Positions 9,806 through 18,116 of a DNA stretch of 64,000 nucleotides are shown here, piece by piece. The translations under genes were made by a program, and so were the position numbers. The stretch spans positions 9,035,001 to 9,099,000 of the forward strand of contig NZ_CP163443.1 of NCBI RefSeq assembly GCF_041053055.1, given 5' to 3'. The notes under the pieces are model-generated. The model saw only the letters and a program-made list of their open reading frames with translations, was not told the DNA's origin and made no database searches. Every line of letters begins with the position of its first letter. Positions within the stretch are counted from its first letter, which is position 1. The DNA is from Streptomyces sp. R41 (GTDB lineage Bacteria > Actinomycetota > Actinomycetes > Streptomycetales > Streptomycetaceae).

Positions 9806-11149
9806 ATGGGTGACGGTGGGGGGATCACGGAGGACGAGCTGGCGGGCTTCCACCGTACGGTCGGAAAGCTGCGGGCTCTGCCCGTCGAGGACCCGGTGCG
9901 GTTGCGTGCCGAGCGGGTAGCCGCTTCCTTCGCGCGCGACGGGCGGTTGCGCAGGCGGAAGGCGCGCGGCGCCGAGCTGTCCGCCGCCGACGCGGCCGCG
10001 ATGGCGGCGACCGCGACCGGGGCGCTCGACCGGCGGGAGGACGCGCCGCTGGCCCACCCCGGTGCGGCCGGTGCGGGGGGCGTTTTCGTCAAGCCGCGCA
10101 CCTGCTATGTCTGCAAGACGTCCTATCGACAGGTCGACTCCTTCTACCACCGGCTGTGCCCGGACTGCGCCGCCGACAACACCGCACGGCGGGGGCTCAG
10201 CACCGACCTGAGCGGCCGCCGTGCGCTGCTCACCGGGGGCAGGGTCAAGATCGGCTTCCAGCTGGCCCTGATGATGCTCCGCGACGGCGCCGAACTCCTG
10301 GTCACCAGCCGTTTTCCGCACGACACCGTGCGCCGCTTCCGCGCCGAACCGGGGAGCGAGAAGTGGCTGGACCGGCTGACGGTGCTCGCCGTGGACCTGC
10401 GCGATCCACGGCAGGTCCTCGGGCTGTGCGAACAGTTGCGGCAGGAGGGCGAGCCGCTCGACATCCTGGTGAACAACGCGGCGCAGACGGTGCGGAGGCC
10501 CCCGGAGTCGTACGCGTTGCTCGCCGCGGGGGAGTACGCCGAACTGCCCGAGGGAGCCCGGCAGGCGCCGGGGTTCACGCCGATGCGGGCACTGGAGGGA
10601 GGCCCCTCGGCGCTGCCCGTGGTGCTGCGCGAGGCCGACGAGGCCGGGCTTCTGCCCGACCCCTCCCCGGACAACTCCTGGTCGGCGCGGCTCGGCGAAC
10701 TCGACCCGGCCGAGGTGCTGGAGACACAGCTGGTCAACGCGCTCGCTCCAGCGCTCCTCTGCGACCGGCTGCTGCCGCTGCTGCTCGCCTCACCGCAGCC
10801 GCGCCGCTATGTCGTCAACGTGACCGCCGTCGAGGGCCGGTTCGCGGTCCGCAACAAGATGGCCGGCCATCCGCACACCAACATGGCCAAGGCCGCCCTC
10901 AATATGCTCACACGCACCAGCGCCGCCGAACTGGCGGAGCGGGGCGTGCACATGTGCGCCGTCGACACGGGGTGGATCACCGACGAGAACCCCGCTCCGA
11001 AGAAGGGACGCATAGCGGGCGCCGGGTTTCGCACGCCGCTCGACATCGTGGACGGGGCGGCCCGGGTGTACGACCCGATCGTGCGGGGTGAGGCGGGCGA
11101 GCCCCTGTCCGGGGTGTTCCTCAAGGACTACCAGGCGGCGGAGTGGTGA
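9806..11149 (+). CDS. Zinc-ribbon SDR-fold protein lacking the catalytic Ser/Tyr
   Basis: 447 residues from ATG 9806 (GTG 9791 is an alternative). An N-terminal helical region of about 95 residues leads to a Cys4 zinc ribbon (Cys100, Cys103, Cys118, Cys121). A Rossmann fold follows with TGGRVKIG (143-150) and NNAA (223-226). Classical SDR residues are altered: Thr340 stands at the catalytic Ser, Thr358 at the Tyr of YxxxK, while Lys362 is kept. A long insertion (about 228-300) precedes the active-site region. The protein should bind NAD(P) but is unlikely to be an ordinary dehydrogenase. It follows the two tRNAs by 28 bp and its stop overlaps the LRR gene start (GTGA). Confidence 0.85.
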   Translation: MGDGGGITEDELAGFHRTVGKLRALPVEDPVRLRAERVAASFARDGRLRRRKARGAELSAADAAAMAATATGALDRREDAPLAHPGAAGAGGVFVKPRTCYVCKTSYRQVDSFYHRLCPDCAADNTARRGLSTDLSGRRALLTGGRVKIGFQLALMMLRDGAELLVTSRFPHDTVRRFRAEPGSEKWLDRLTVLAVDLRDPRQVLGLCEQLRQEGEPLDILVNNAAQTVRRPPESYALLAAGEYAELPEGARQAPGFTPMRALEGGPSALPVVLREADEAGLLPDPSPDNSWSARLGELDPAEVLETQLVNALAPALLCDRLLPLLLASPQPRRYVVNVTAVEGRFAVRNKMAGHPHTNMAKAALNMLTRTSAAELAERGVHMCAVDTGWITDENPAPKKGRIAGAGFRTPLDIVDGAARVYDPIVRGEAGEPLSGVFLKDYQAAEW

Positions 11150-12093
11150 GCGGGTCCCGGACCGAGCCCGAGTCCTGTTCCGATTGCGATTCTGGGTACG
11201 AGTCCGAGTCCGCGCCGGAGTTCGCGGGCGTGCCATCCGTCGTGCCTCGTCCGGTGGCCGAACTGGCGCCGCTGCTCGGCTGGTTGCGCGGTGGCCGTCC
11301 GGCAGGGGAGCGGCTGGACTTCACGGCGGGTACGGCGCTGCCCGACGGCCGGCTCGACCTGTGCAAGCAGGGGATCGGGGCGGAAGGTGCCGCGCTGGTC
11401 GCCGAGGTGCTGTCCGAAAGGTTCGAAGGGCCGTCTCCCGTACGTCACTTGCTGCTCGGCACCGACGGGCTCGGCGACGACGGCGCAGCCGCCGTGGCCG
11501 CGGGCGCGAACGTAGAGACGCTCTACCTCGGCTGCAACGGCATCGCCGCGGGAGGCGCCTGCCGCATCGCCGACAACCTGCGCGCCTCGCCGCGCGTCGT
11601 CACCGGCGTTTGGCTCAAGCGCAACCCGCTCGGCAGCGGGGGAGGGCAGGCCGCGGCCGAACTCATCGAGGCGGCCCGATCGCTGCGCACGCTCGACCTC
11701 GTGCAGACCGGCCTCGACGGGGCGGGCACGGCCGTCCTGGCCGACGCCCTCCTCGCCGCGGCGGACACCGGTCGCCGCGTCGAGCGGCTGTTCATCGGCG
11801 GAAACCCCCTGGGCGCGGACGGTGCGGTGCCCCTGGCCGCCCTGATCGTCGCGGGCGCGATCGACGAACTCTAGGTGTCGGCGGCGCAGTTGGGCGACGA
11901 GGGCGCGCTCCGTCTCGCCGGCGCCCTGGGACGGGCGCCGTACGGGCGGCTCGTCCGGCTCTCCGTCGCAAGCAACGGCGTCGGGCCGACAGCCGCCGCC
12001 CGACTGGTGAAGGCCGCGACCTCGGCCGGAGTCACCCTCCTCGACCTGGGGAGGGTGCGCGCGGCCGCCGTCCTCGGCGCGGCCGACAACCTG
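11146..12093 (+). pseudogene. Leucine-rich-repeat (ribonuclease-inhibitor type) gene, in-frame TAG and lost 3' end
   Basis: The start GTG (11146, or 11143) overlaps the SDR stop, implying coupled translation. After a Pro/Ser-rich N-terminus come repeats of 28-30 residues: VRHLLLGTDGLGDDGA, VETLYLGCNGIAAGGA, VTGVWLKRNPLGSGGG, LRTLDLVQTGLDGAG, VERLFIGGNPLGADGA. An in-frame TAG at 11872-11874 falls exactly where each repeat has a residue after Leu. Translation would otherwise continue with two or three more repeats (VSAAQLGDEGA, LVRLSVASNGVGPTAA, VTLLDLG). Similarity to repeats ends near 12090, where sequence from a convergent gene begins. RI-type LRRs usually bind proteins. The product ending at TAG would have about 242 residues and five repeats. 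Confidence 0.75.
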
Positions 12094-12412
12094 AATATCT
12101 CCGTCCAGAACCGCTGCTGCTCGTACGTGGCGCCCACGAGATACGTCGCCCGCAGCTTCGGCGGCAGCAGGGGAACCAGCCGGGCCACCACCTTCCGGTG
12201 TTTCTTCCACTGGGACAGCTCGGCGTTGGCGAGGATCTGGTGCACCACGTCGCTGTCATCGGCGCCTTCGTCGGAGTGCTTGTACGGCCCATCAGGTCCG
12301 GCAGCTCCTGCTCGGCGCCCGCATGCCCGCGACGGGCCGCGAGCAGCGCGTTGAGCAGCGCAGAGGAGGAGACCTTGTCGAAGTTCTCCTGGTCGGCGGG
12401 CACGTCGGACAT
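12091..12412 (-). pseudogene. Remnant of an unknown gene, frameshifted and 3'-truncated
   Basis: From ATG 12412 one frame reads MSDVPADQENFDKVSSSALL and on to QELPDLM. A second frame then reads GPYKHSDEGADDSDVVHQIL through KLRATYLVGATYEQQRFWTE, ending near 12091, where the sequence becomes the antisense of the LRR gene. The frame switch is near 12290-12300. The composition (charged, with a coherent amphipathic C-terminal part) looks coding in both pieces. I do not recognise the family. The tail-to-tail junction with the truncated LRR gene suggests a deletion that removed both 3' ends. Confidence 0.5.
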
Positions 12413-12550
12413 GAGATGGACGCACAGCCGAACTCGATCGCGCGTCGCGACGTGCTGTTGTCATGCGTAGGCGCAAGATGCCTGGGCGGCCCGGCGGTCC
12501 GCACCGGGAAATCAGTACGCCGCACGGCTTCCAGCAGGCACAATCCCCGC

Positions 12551-15500
12551 ATGACCCGCACCCCGCAGCAGGACGCCGACAGTCTGCTGAACGCCCTCGA
12601 CCCGCTTGCGTACCCGCAGCGCATGCGCGAACTCGCCCTGCGGGTACCGGAAATGGTCCCGCTGCGGCCGGTGCTGGAGGAGCTCGAAGCCCGTGGCCCC
12701 TACGAGGGAGGGATCGCTGTCGTCGCGGCGTCCGTAGGCCGGGACGTCGAGTGGATCGCGGACCGCCTCGCCGCCCCGGACGCCTTCGTGCGCGGACACG
12801 CCCTGCGCGTCGCCGGGAGTCTGCATGTGCCCGACTCCGCCTACGAGGCGGCGCTCGACGACGCCCCGGAGGCGATCCGCAGAGAGCTGCTGTGCGCGAT
12901 CGTCGCCGCACGGCGCACCGCGCTCGCCGACCGGCTGGTGGACGGACTGCGGCGCGACTGGGGCGACGCGGAGGCGGCGCGGCTGCTGCCCGGGTGCACG
13001 GCGGAGACGGTCGGCAGGCTGCTTCCCGAACTCTTCCACGCGGTCACCGGCTGGAGGGCCCTCGCCAAGCGGCATCCCGGAACCCTTCTCGACGTCGCCG
13101 AAAGGGAGTTGACCGCGCTGCCCGAGGCGTTGCGCGCCACCTGGTGGGCCCGGTACACGCCGGGCTTGGCCGCCACCGTCGGAGCGGAGCCACTGCGCGT
13201 GCTCGACCTGCTCGAACGCTTCGGGCCCGCCACACTTCCGTACCAACTGCACGAACGCCTCGGAGAGTTCGCGGCGGCCGACGCGAGCCGGCTGCTGAGG
13301 CTGCTGCTCCGTAGCGGATTCGCCGCGCGCCGCAGCCGGGCCCTGGGACCCGCCGTGCTGCGCAGGCTTGCCCGCTCCGGTGCGCCCGAACTCACCGCGT
13401 TCGGCAGGGCCTTGGCCGAGTGGGGCGATCTCGCGCCGCTCGTGAAGGCCCTGCCGCCCGCGCGACGCCACGCCTTCTACCAGGCCGCGCAGGAAGGCCG
13501 CGGAGCGGGTCACGTCACCATCGACGCCGTGATCCTCGAAGTGCTGCCCCGCAGTTGCGTCGCCGAGGAGGCCCGGCGGATGGCCGCCGTCGCACGCGAA
13601 AGCGGTGCCCTGCCGAACTCTCTGCTGCTCGCCGACTCCTTCCTGCCCGTTGCCGAAGTACGCGAACGGCTCGTCGAGGCCACCCGCCGCCCGGCCGCCG
13701 AAGACCGCGCCGAAGCCTGGCCGTTGCTCATCCGCAACGCCGCCCGCTCCGGCGACCGCGCGGCCGTCACATCGGTACTGGAGGAGATGGGGCGGCTGCG
13801 CAACGAACAGGACCCGGTGCGCTCGGCCGCGCTGTACGCCCTGTCCCGGCTGCGGCCCGCGCTGTTCACCGAGGACGCCGAGCCGCACCTCGACCGCATC
13901 GCGGTGGACGCCGTCGAGGCCCGCGACTCCTCGCCCGCCACCCGGCAGCACCTCAGCCGCCTCGCCGTCTCCGTGCTGCGCGAGCACGCGGCAGGCGGGG
14001 GACGGGAGTTGGTGAACTGGGCGCTGCGCACCCTCGTCCGTATCTCCGGCAACACCGGCGGCGCCGACCTCGGCCGGCTGGACGCGAGGCTGCGCCGCGG
14101 CCAGGAGCACCAGGTGTACGAGGCTCTGCGCCCCTGGATCGAGGCGGGCGCGGAGAAGGCCGACTACAGCCTCGCCTTCGCGCTCGCCCGCGCGGTGGGA
14201 CGCCGCGCGGCAGGCATGCCCGAGCTGCAGGAACTGCTGTGGCAGGCCATCCGTTACGGCAACGACGTGACCGTGCGCGCCGCCGTCGAGCTGTGGCTGG
14301 AGGCGCCCGCGACACGGGACGAGCGGGTGGCACGCATCCTCGCGCTGGAACCGTCCACGGGGGCGCTGTGGCCCGTCCGCCAGGTCGTCACCCGGCGCCG
14401 CACCGATCTGCTCGACCTGCTGCTCGCCGAGGCTCCTCCGTACGGGCGCTTTCTGACCAAGGGCACCCCCTGGACCGTACCGGCGGACCGTGACGTACGG
14501 CGTTGGGTGCCACGCCAACAGCTCGCGGTGGCACGGCAGTTGACGACGGAGGCCGAGGACGCCGGACTGCCGCTCTATCAGCGGGCCGCGGCCGTCGCAC
14601 AGAGTGCGCGAGTCCCGGGCAGGGGCGCCGATCTCGTACGTCGCTGGACGGACTCCCCGGACGTGGTGCTCGCCGAGGCGGCCCTCGCCGCGCTCGCCCG
14701 CACCGACCGGCCCGCCGACGCACTGCCCGAGCTGCTGGCACACGCGGGCGGCGAGCGGGCGCGGGTCGCCGTGTACGCGGCCACGCAGGCGTCCCGGTAC
14801 GCGGCGCCGTCACGCCTTGCCGAGCAGCTGCGCGCGGTGCTGTTCGCGCCGCGCGCCAAGGTGACCAGCCGCAAGGAGGCCGCCCGGCTCGCCGCCGTAC
14901 GGCTCCCGATGCCACGGGCGGCGGCGCTGCTGACCGAGGCGTACGCGGCGCCGGGCGCCCACCTCGACGTCCGCGCCGCCTGCGTGGCCTTCGCGGGCGG
15001 CCTGCTCGCCCAGGAACCGGTCTGGGACCTGCTGCGCGACGCCGCCGGCGCCGAGCCGGTGCTGCGCACCGCTGTCCTGCGGGTGTCCCCCCTCGACCTG
15101 CCCGAGCCCGACCGCGAGCGGTACGCCCAGCTGGTGCGCGAGGTGTCCTCCACCGACGACCCGGAGACCGCGACCCTCGCCTTCGACGCCCTGGCCCGCT
15201 GGGCGCCCTGGTCACCGCAGGCCCCGACGGTCCTCGCCGACGCCGTCACCGACCTGACGGCACGCACGAGCTGGCGCGCCGCGGCCAACGGTCTGGTGAC
15301 CGCGGCGGCGGGCTCGCCACGGGGTGGCCTGGGGCTCGAGCAGGCGCTGAGGACGTTGGCCGAGGCGGAGACCGCCGCCACGGCGGAAGACGTCAGCCAT
15401 GCCGATGCCGACGAGCGGCGCGACCGGCCCGCCCGGCAGCGCGTCGACTACCTTGTCGCGCGCCTCGCCCAGCAGGCCAGGACGGTCCCGGCACCCATCC

Positions 15501-15916
15501 GCCCCGCGGCCCTCGCCGCCGGTGAGCTGCTGGCCGGGTACGACGCCTTCGTCCCGCAGGCGGCCGCCATCACGGCGTTCCACCTGGACCTGGACGAGGA
15601 GCCGGCGCGGCTGGAGCGGTTGGCCGCCCTCACCGACGGCCGCCCGGCGCTCGCCGCCCGGACGGCCGGGGAACTCGGCGAGCGGCTGCGGCGGCAGGCG
15701 CATGAGGGGGATCCCGAGGTACTGCTCGACGCGGTACGGCGCCTCACCGCCCACGGCGGGCACGGCGAGGGGCTGCTCGCGGCGGCCGTCACCGGGGCGA
15801 TCGGCAGCCGTACGGGCTGGGCCGCGCCCTGGCGGGAGCGGCTGAGAGCACTACGCCGCCACCCGGTGGCCGACGTGCGGGACGCGGCGCTGGACCAGGT
15901 GACGGCGTACGAGTAG
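12551..15916 (+). CDS. Large HEAT-repeat-like protein
   Basis: 1121 residues from ATG 12551, with only a weak AGCAGG upstream; an in-frame extension back to 12323 overlaps the gene remnant and is unlikely. The protein is almost entirely helical Ala/Leu/Arg-rich repeats with HEAT-like units (for example LADRLVDGLRRDWGD, DRAAVTSVLEEMGRLRNEQDPVRSAALYALS). No signal peptide, membrane segment or catalytic motif is visible. HEAT scaffolds usually bind proteins or nucleic acids; the partner is unknown. It is a conserved-looking hypothetical type in Streptomyces, but I cannot name an ortholog. Confidence 0.85.
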   Translation: MTRTPQQDADSLLNALDPLAYPQRMRELALRVPEMVPLRPVLEELEARGPYEGGIAVVAASVGRDVEWIADRLAAPDAFVRGHALRVAGSLHVPDSAYEAALDDAPEAIRRELLCAIVAARRTALADRLVDGLRRDWGDAEAARLLPGCTAETVGRLLPELFHAVTGWRALAKRHPGTLLDVAERELTALPEALRATWWARYTPGLAATVGAEPLRVLDLLERFGPATLPYQLHERLGEFAAADASRLLRLLLRSGFAARRSRALGPAVLRRLARSGAPELTAFGRALAEWGDLAPLVKALPPARRHAFYQAAQEGRGAGHVTIDAVILEVLPRSCVAEEARRMAAVARESGALPNSLLLADSFLPVAEVRERLVEATRRPAAEDRAEAWPLLIRNAARSGDRAAVTSVLEEMGRLRNEQDPVRSAALYALSRLRPALFTEDAEPHLDRIAVDAVEARDSSPATRQHLSRLAVSVLREHAAGGGRELVNWALRTLVRISGNTGGADLGRLDARLRRGQEHQVYEALRPWIEAGAEKADYSLAFALARAVGRRAAGMPELQELLWQAIRYGNDVTVRAAVELWLEAPATRDERVARILALEPSTGALWPVRQVVTRRRTDLLDLLLAEAPPYGRFLTKGTPWTVPADRDVRRWVPRQQLAVARQLTTEAEDAGLPLYQRAAAVAQSARVPGRGADLVRRWTDSPDVVLAEAALAALARTDRPADALPELLAHAGGERARVAVYAATQASRYAAPSRLAEQLRAVLFAPRAKVTSRKEAARLAAVRLPMPRAAALLTEAYAAPGAHLDVRAACVAFAGGLLAQEPVWDLLRDAAGAEPVLRTAVLRVSPLDLPEPDRERYAQLVREVSSTDDPETATLAFDALARWAPWSPQAPTVLADAVTDLTARTSWRAAANGLVTAAAGSPRGGLGLEQALRTLAEAETAATAEDVSHADADERRDRPARQRVDYLVARLAQQARTVPAPIRPAALAAGELLAGYDAFVPQAAAITAFHLDLDEEPARLERLAALTDGRPALAARTAGELGERLRRQAHEGDPEVLLDAVRRLTAHGGHGEGLLAAAVTGAIGSRTGWAAPWRERLRALRRHPVADVRDAALDQVTAYE

Positions 15917-16015
15917 CGGGTCCTCGTGAGGGCCCGGGTGACGGCGTGCGGGGAGGGGCTCCGCGAGGGGCCCCGGTCAGCGGCGTACCAGTGCCGCTGC
16001 CTCGACCGGAGGTCG

Positions 16016-16993
16016 TCAGCCGGCGGCGCGTGCCGCCATGCGGGCCTTGCGGGCCGCGAGCTTCTCGTCGAACTTCGAGGCCTCCGCGTCCAGGCCGCGC
16101 ATGAAGAGGCCGAGCTCTTCCTGGGCCTGCAGGCCCTCGGGGCCGAAGCCGTCCATCTCCAGGACCTTGAGGTGGCGCAGCACCGGCTGGAGCACGTCGT
16201 CGTGGTGGATGCGCATGTTGTAGACCTCGCCGATGGCCATCTGCGCGGCGGCGCGCTCGAAGCCGGGCATGCCGTGACCGGGCATCCGGAAGTTGACCAC
16301 GACGTCGCGCACGGCCTGCATGGTCAGGTCGGGGGCCAGCTCGAATGAGGCCTTCAGGAGGTTGCGGTAGAAGACCATGTGCAGGTTCTCGTCGGTCGCG
16401 ATGCGCGCCAGCATGCGGTCGCAGACCGGGTCGCCCGACTGGTGACCGGTGTTGCGGTGCGAGATGCGGGTCGCGAGCTCCTGGAAGGCGACGTACGCGA
16501 CCGAGTGCAGCATCGAGTGGCGGTTGTCCGACTCGAAGCCCTCGCTCATGTGCGCCATGCGGAACGCCTCGAGCTTGTCGGGGTCGACGGCGCGGGAGGC
16601 GAGCAGGTAGTCGCGCATCACGATGCCGTGCCGGCCCTCCTCCGCGGTCCAGCGGTGCACCCAGGTGCCCCAGGCGCCGTCACGGCCGAAGAGCGTGGCG
16701 ATCTCGTGGTGGTAGCTCGGCAGGTTGTCCTCGGTGAGGAGGTTGACGACCAGCGCGATCCGGCCGATCTCGGTGACCTTGGACTGCTCCTTGTCCCAGG
16801 CCTCGCCGTCCTCGAAGAAGCCGGGGAAGTTGCGGGCGTCGCTGAACGGCACGTACTCGTGCGGCATCCAGTCCTTGGCCACCTTCAGGTGGCGGTTGAG
16901 CTCCGTCTCGACCACTTCTTCCAGCGCATACAGCAGTCGAGCGTCGGTCCAGGCGGCGGACGGGCTGCCGAGGTGGGGAGAAGTGATCGTCAC
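16016..16993 (-). CDS. Acyl-ACP (stearoyl-ACP type) desaturase
   Basis: 325 residues. This soluble di-iron desaturase introduces a double bond into acyl-ACP, using oxygen and ferredoxin, and so adjusts membrane fluidity. Di-iron ligands are visible in the two ExxH-type motifs, EEGRH (118-122) and DENLH (201-205), with additional carboxylates near TEDN (88) and FQELATR (172). Length and layout match the actinobacterial DesA family. The ATG at 16993 is preceded by a GGGGGA-type ribosome site. Four tandem palindromes at 17036-17095 lie upstream, suggesting repressor control. Confidence 0.93.
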   Translation of the reverse strand: MTITSPHLGSPSAAWTDARLLYALEEVVETELNRHLKVAKDWMPHEYVPFSDARNFPGFFEDGEAWDKEQSKVTEIGRIALVVNLLTEDNLPSYHHEIATLFGRDGAWGTWVHRWTAEEGRHGIVMRDYLLASRAVDPDKLEAFRMAHMSEGFESDNRHSMLHSVAYVAFQELATRISHRNTGHQSGDPVCDRMLARIATDENLHMVFYRNLLKASFELAPDLTMQAVRDVVVNFRMPGHGMPGFERAAAQMAIGEVYNMRIHHDDVLQPVLRHLKVLEMDGFGPEGLQAQEELGLFMRGLDAEASKFDEKLAARKARMAARAAG

Positions 16994-17035
16994 GGGTGCT
17001 CCAGGGGGGACGGGGACGTGTAAAACGAGCGGGGA

Positions 17036-17095
17036 CGTAACTTACGGCATCGTAGGCTACGTCTCCGTAGGTTACGACACCGTAGGTTAAGTTCC
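17036..17095. promoter_or_regulatory. Four tandem 15-bp operator-like repeats upstream of the desaturase
   Basis: Repeats at 17036-17050, 17051-17065, 17066-17080 and 17081-17095 each begin with an 11-bp core: CGTAACTTACG, CGTAGGCTACG, CGTAGGTTACG, CGTAGGTTAAG. The first two cores are perfect odd-centred palindromes (CGTAR-N-YTACG), the third has one mismatch and the fourth is degenerate. The array starts 43 bp upstream of the desaturase ATG, in promoter range. A dimeric repressor (TetR or GntR type) binding side by side at 15-bp spacing is the likely reading. Confidence 0.7.
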
Positions 17096-17211
17096 CTGTA
17101 AAGACTGCTGATCAGTAGGGGTCCCGGGGGAGATCGCACGCTCCCGGGCGCACGCCGGAAGCGCCCCGGATCCCCAGGTCCCAGAGCCGAACGAACACCG
17201 CGATCACCCGA

Positions 17212-17988
17212 TCAGACGTACAACTCCCGGAGCCGGACCGAGAGGCATGTCACACAGCCTTCGAGTTTCTCGAACTCGCTGATGTCCACGAGAACCGGTT
17301 CGTGGCCGAGGTCCGCGAGCAGCTCCGCCGTCTTCGGGGCGCTCGCGGCCATCAGGAGCTTTCCGCCGCCCAGGAGCACGACGTGCGCCCCGGACTCCTC
17401 CGGTACCGGCAGGAAGCGCGGGAACAGCGACGGCGTGTCCACCAGCGGCTCGTGCCCGATGACCGTGCCGTCGGGCAGCGCGGTCACCGCGGACTTCAGG
17501 TGCAGCACCTTGCTCACCGGTACGGCGACGACCCGCGCCCCGAGCGGCTCGAAGGCCGCCCGCAACTGCTGGACCCCGGCCGCGTTGGTGCGCCCGCCAC
17601 GGCCCACGTACACCGTGTCGCCGACCTTCAGGATGTCGCCGCCGTCGAGGGTGCCCGGCTCCCAGATCCAGTTCACCGAGCAGCCGAGGCGGGCCACGGC
17701 CTCCTCTACCCCGGCGGTCTCGCCGCGCCGGGACTCCGCGCCGGGGCGGGAGATCAGCGCCACATTGCGGAAGACGACCACGGTGTCCTCGACGAACACC
17801 GAGTCCGGGCAGTCGTCGGCCGGGTCCACCTCGACGGTCTCCCAGCCGTGCGTGCGCAGTGCCTCCGCGTACGCCTCCCACTGCTCGACCGCCAGGTCGA
17901 CGTCCACCTTCGCGCGCTCGATGTGCGTCACCAGCCCCTCGGCGAGGCGGGGACTGGGCCGGCGGATGAGGGCTTTCTGGCTGGGCAC
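17212..17988 (-). CDS. Dimethylarginine dimethylaminohydrolase (DDAH family)
   Basis: 258 residues from GTG 17988, which has GGAG 8 bases upstream; the longer frame to 18030 lacks one. DDAH hydrolyses methylated arginines to citrulline and methylamines, and belongs to the amidinotransferase superfamily. Visible motifs are the substrate-binding DDCPDSVFVEDTVVVF, the DGGD loop (GTLDGGDILKVGDTVYVG), a central His (VIGHEPLVDTPSLF) and the catalytic Cys248 in CLS near the C-terminus. Arginine deiminase is longer and less similar. No partner enzyme lies nearby. Confidence 0.9.
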   Translation of the reverse strand: MPSQKALIRRPSPRLAEGLVTHIERAKVDVDLAVEQWEAYAEALRTHGWETVEVDPADDCPDSVFVEDTVVVFRNVALISRPGAESRRGETAGVEEAVARLGCSVNWIWEPGTLDGGDILKVGDTVYVGRGGRTNAAGVQQLRAAFEPLGARVVAVPVSKVLHLKSAVTALPDGTVIGHEPLVDTPSLFPRFLPVPEESGAHVVLLGGGKLLMAASAPKTAELLADLGHEPVLVDISEFEKLEGCVTCLSVRLRELYV

Positions 17989-18116
17989 GGGTGGATCTCC
18001 GAATCGGCAGGGGGTGTCGGCGCACATCATGCAGCGCGGGTCGCGCGCGCAAAAGCCCCCGGCCTGACGTCGGGTAACACCTGCACCTCGACGCTAGGCG
18101 GCTCCCGGGCCCGGCA

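Noticed and set aside
12512..14743. 743-residue minus-strand open frame
   Set aside because: Antisense shadow of the HEAT-repeat gene; Gln/Gly/Arg-rich without domains.
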